The notes below the pieces were generated by a model. That model was not told the origin of the DNA, ran no database searches, and worked only from the letters and a program-made list of their open reading frames with translations. Of a DNA stretch of 64,000 bases, positions 61,507-64,000 are shown piece by piece. Every line of letters starts with the position of its first letter. Position 1 is the stretch's first letter. This DNA comes from Polytrichum commune (taxonomy: Eukaryota; Streptophyta; Polytrichopsida; Polytrichales; Polytrichaceae): the NCBI GenBank assembly GCA_950295325.1, contig OX485803.1, positions 16,058,001 through 16,122,000 on the forward strand. The letters are read 5' to 3'. Made by a program: the position numbers and the translations under genes.

Positions 61507-62951
61507 TGTTTATTTAGGCCTCCAGAACTCCAAAATTGTGCAAAGGTTTGAGATTGGTAATTAAAATTAAAAAATCAGCGTTGAAAATGTTAATTTCCAA
61601 GGTGATTATGGAATCCAATCAACAAACTAATTGCACCAATGGACTCCTAGGAAGATTTCACACAAATTAGGCTCAAATTTCACTCCGTTCGAAGTTAATT
61701 TGCTCCCAAAAACAAAAATCAGCGTTGAAATTAATAATTTCAGCAATGATTTTGAATTCCAATCAACAATCCAATTACACCATTGGATTCCTTGGCAAAT
61801 TTCACACAAGATAGGCTCAAATTTCACTCCAATCGGAGCTAGTATGCCCCCAAATTTGAACCTCAAAGTTTGTGAGAATTGGATGCCAAGTTTGAAAGGT
61901 GAAAGTAAAAATGTGAAAAAAATAAAATAAAAATATTTGTTTTAACTAAACAAAACTAAAACTAAAACTAAAACAAAATAAATATAAATAAATAAATAAA
62001 TAAAAAGGGTAAGGGCTTACCTTACCTGCCTGCCAGGGCCTGGCTGGCGCCCGCCCGCCCGTGGGGCCCGCCCGACGCCCGCCCGCCCCCAGCCCCGGCC
62101 CGGCCTGCGCCACCCGCCCCCGGTCCTCCCAGAATTGGAGCTCCAGGAGCTCCAAGAGGGTCCGGTGAGCTCCGGATCCGTCCAGAGCTCAACCAAAATT
62201 AAAAACAAATTGGATTTTAATTTTGGTTTGTGTTTGTGTTTGAATTAAACTTTGCTTTCACAATTTGCAAGCAAGAAAATGTGACTTGAGAATCTTGAGA
62301 CTAAATGGAATCTCAAGATTCAACCATCAACAATTGAAGAAAATACAAAGAGACAACAAAAGAAAAATGGGAAGATTTCTCTCAAAATCTTCTTGAGGGT
62401 TGCAAGAAATGACAAACTAAGCTTTCAAACACTTGTATCACTCATTTGCTCTCATTACTGGGCCATTCTAGCTCAGAAATACAACCAAAAATGAAAAATT
62501 TGAGCCATTGTTGTCAAGTATGAGGGTTTCTCTCTCCAAGCTTAAGAAACTAAAATGTCTTCTTACAAAGCTTAAGAAACTCTGAAATTCACACACAAGA
62601 GTCAAGCTATCTCTCACTCCACGAAGGGAGAATCCAAGAGTGCAAGTGGTGGAGAAAGAATGCAAAGGCTTTACTCATAATCTACTACACCATAGCCATG
62701 AGAAAGCAACAACAAGCTCTCTCTCTCTCAAAACACACTCACAAGACTTGACTTGACAACAATGGCAAGTCAAGAGGCCTTCCTCTCCATACAACCCCAA
62801 TCTTATGTGGAGGTCATCCATGGAGTGGATGAACAACTAACTAGGACTCCCAATGGAGTCCATTACTCATCCAAACACACATGGACTCCTAATGGAGTCC
62901 ATTTACTCCTAAATTGACGTGACTTAGCCCCCGATGTCACCTCACGTGACA
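61507..62951 (-). repeat. 5' LTR of the gypsy element
   Basis: Inferred as the LTR from its place before Gag and its TG...CA ends: the + strand starts TGTTTATTTAGG and ends CACGTGACA, so the element strand starts TGTCACGTG. It is about 1,445 bp with two tandem ~155-bp units near Gag (61,565-61,860) and a very GC-rich block (62,020-62,170). A TGG-containing primer-binding-like site (about 61,490-61,504) follows on the element strand; the matching tRNA was not identified. Similarity to 18,050-19,587 supports it. Without the second LTR the exact boundaries are provisional. Confidence 0.6.
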
Positions 62952-64000
62952 GACTCTTAAATCATTTGCCTTTGCGAAAATTAAATCAAATTCATCTCAT
63001 CAGGATGTGTGTCCAAAGAAATCTAATTCAAGCTGCATTGAAGGTGTTGAGTATGTGAAAATGTACCAGTTTTTATGAAGGTGAAGCGTCTCTCTCTCAT
63101 TATTACCTTTAAACTATATAAATAGTCAAGTGTGAAACTCTTAACAAATTGATTAGCCTCCTACAAAGTTTGGAATACTTAGTAGAATCTACACCTATGT
63201 CAGACAATATATTGTACTTAACCATGGGTTAATTAACCATAATTAAGGAAGTCATCATGCTCCACAATTTAGGGTTTCCGTGACCTTAAGGTACCCACTA
63301 CACCTTACTAAGCAAATACTTAAAGTGTAAACACGTCCATATGAAGACTCCTTTAAGTGTTGGGGGGGAGATAATACTTGGCTTAGTTTATTCATTGTGA
63401 CTTGGTAGATGCTAAGTGTGAAAGTGCATGGCATTTGGTGTACAAGAGGTTCTTACTATTCAATAAAGTTACACAATATATATGGCAAAAGAACATGTTT
63501 CTATGCCCAATTTTTTTTATTGAGTGTAAAGGTTTGCAACCTCTCAATAAACTAGATAGGTAAGATAAATGTGGTATATGAATTACTACTAAGCCTAATT
63601 GAAAACATATGACACACACCTTTCTAAAACATAATTGTATGTTTCGGTTGGTACAGGTGCAAGTGAGGCTAGCCCTTCACATTTGAACACCAGCAATAAT
63701 GCATTGCTCATGTTTGAATGGTCTTTTACTCTTGAAATATTACACTACTCAAAGTTATTATGTTGATGTGACTGGCACTTTGATGTATACACAAATTCCC
63801 AAATTGTACTTGAGGCATTGAGAATACTTTCTAGCAAATTAGGTACGTAAGCCTACATATCACATCATTGCTTTATTACTTGGTTGTAACAATATCATGT
63901 AATTATTGACCAAAATGCACGCATATGTTGGACCATCTTTGGAACTTAGTTGCCATAAGTGATGGATATTTGATACCAAGGCTTGTATCATAACATCACA
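62952..64000. other. Intergenic, no gene recognised
   Basis: AT-rich DNA with no recognisable frame or repeat. The window ends here. Confidence 0.5.

Larger units (their letters stand above)
54176..62951 (-). mobile_element. Decayed Ty3/gypsy retrotransposon with embedded DNA methyltransferase and PHD finger
   Basis: Reading right to left: 5' LTR (61,507-62,951), short leader, Gag (61,409 to 59,695), protease, C5-cytosine methyltransferase (58,610-57,650), reverse transcriptase, RNase H, integrase and a C-terminal PHD finger (end 54,176). RT-RNase H-integrase order identifies Ty3/gypsy. The Gag stop overlaps the next ATG as TGATG, a typical gag/pol break. Pol is interrupted by frameshifts (near 59,150-59,210, 58,210-58,250, 56,780-56,940) and by single in-frame stops, several at positions where CAA or CAG would restore the frame. 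No 3' LTR was found, so the copy is incomplete and inactive. A related LTR lies at 18,050-19,587, so the family is multicopy. Confidence 0.9.

Overview
The window is nuclear DNA of a land plant. It holds four intron-split protein genes, all on the + strand: STAY-GREEN, a PGP phosphatase, plant RNase J and an F-box protein. Around them lie plant-type transposons (Ty3/gypsy, Ty1/copia, hAT, Tourist-like MITEs). The chloroplast-type RNase J with a C-terminal Myb/GT-1-like domain and the SGR gene with a Cys-rich tail fix the kingdom. A non-seed plant or early-diverging lineage is my guess only. No operons, rRNA, tRNA or CRISPR were seen.

Layout: 1-6,694 is intergenic and ends in the SGR 5' region. 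6,695-9,980 is SGR (six exons, 325 aa). 9,981-22,681 is repeat-rich: a MITE, a copia Gag relic, a ~120-bp tandem repeat, an AT-rich desert, a decayed LTR with a large foldback element inside it, and a truncated hAT transposase. 22,682-27,372 is the PGP phosphatase (seven exons, 370 aa). 27,373-31,526 is intergenic with a clean 8-bp-TSD TIR element. 31,527-43,149 is RNase J (18 exons, 966 aa). 45,562-48,934 is an F-box gene (three exons, 434 aa). 48,955-50,415 is an array of broken copies of its last exon. 51,002-51,360 is a foldback satellite. 54,176-62,951 (- strand) is a decayed Ty3/gypsy element.

The outstanding item is that gypsy element. Its order is LTR - Gag - protease - C5-DNA methyltransferase - RT - RNase H - integrase - PHD finger. 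Motifs I, IV (PC), VI (ENV), VIII, IX and X of a cytosine methyltransferase are visible between protease and RT, and motif I shares an open frame with the protease C-terminus. The C-terminal PHD finger sits where chromoviruses carry a chromodomain. The copy is dead (several frameshifts, single stops, no visible 3' LTR), but its design combines a DNA-methylation writer with a histone-tail reader.

Three host genes encode proteins that are expected in plastids (Mg-dechelatase for chlorophyll breakdown, phosphatidylglycerol synthesis, RNA processing). Each has its own promoter, so I see no functional cluster. Exon joints were placed by hand from GT/AG sites; every multi-exon model stays in frame with a total length divisible by three.
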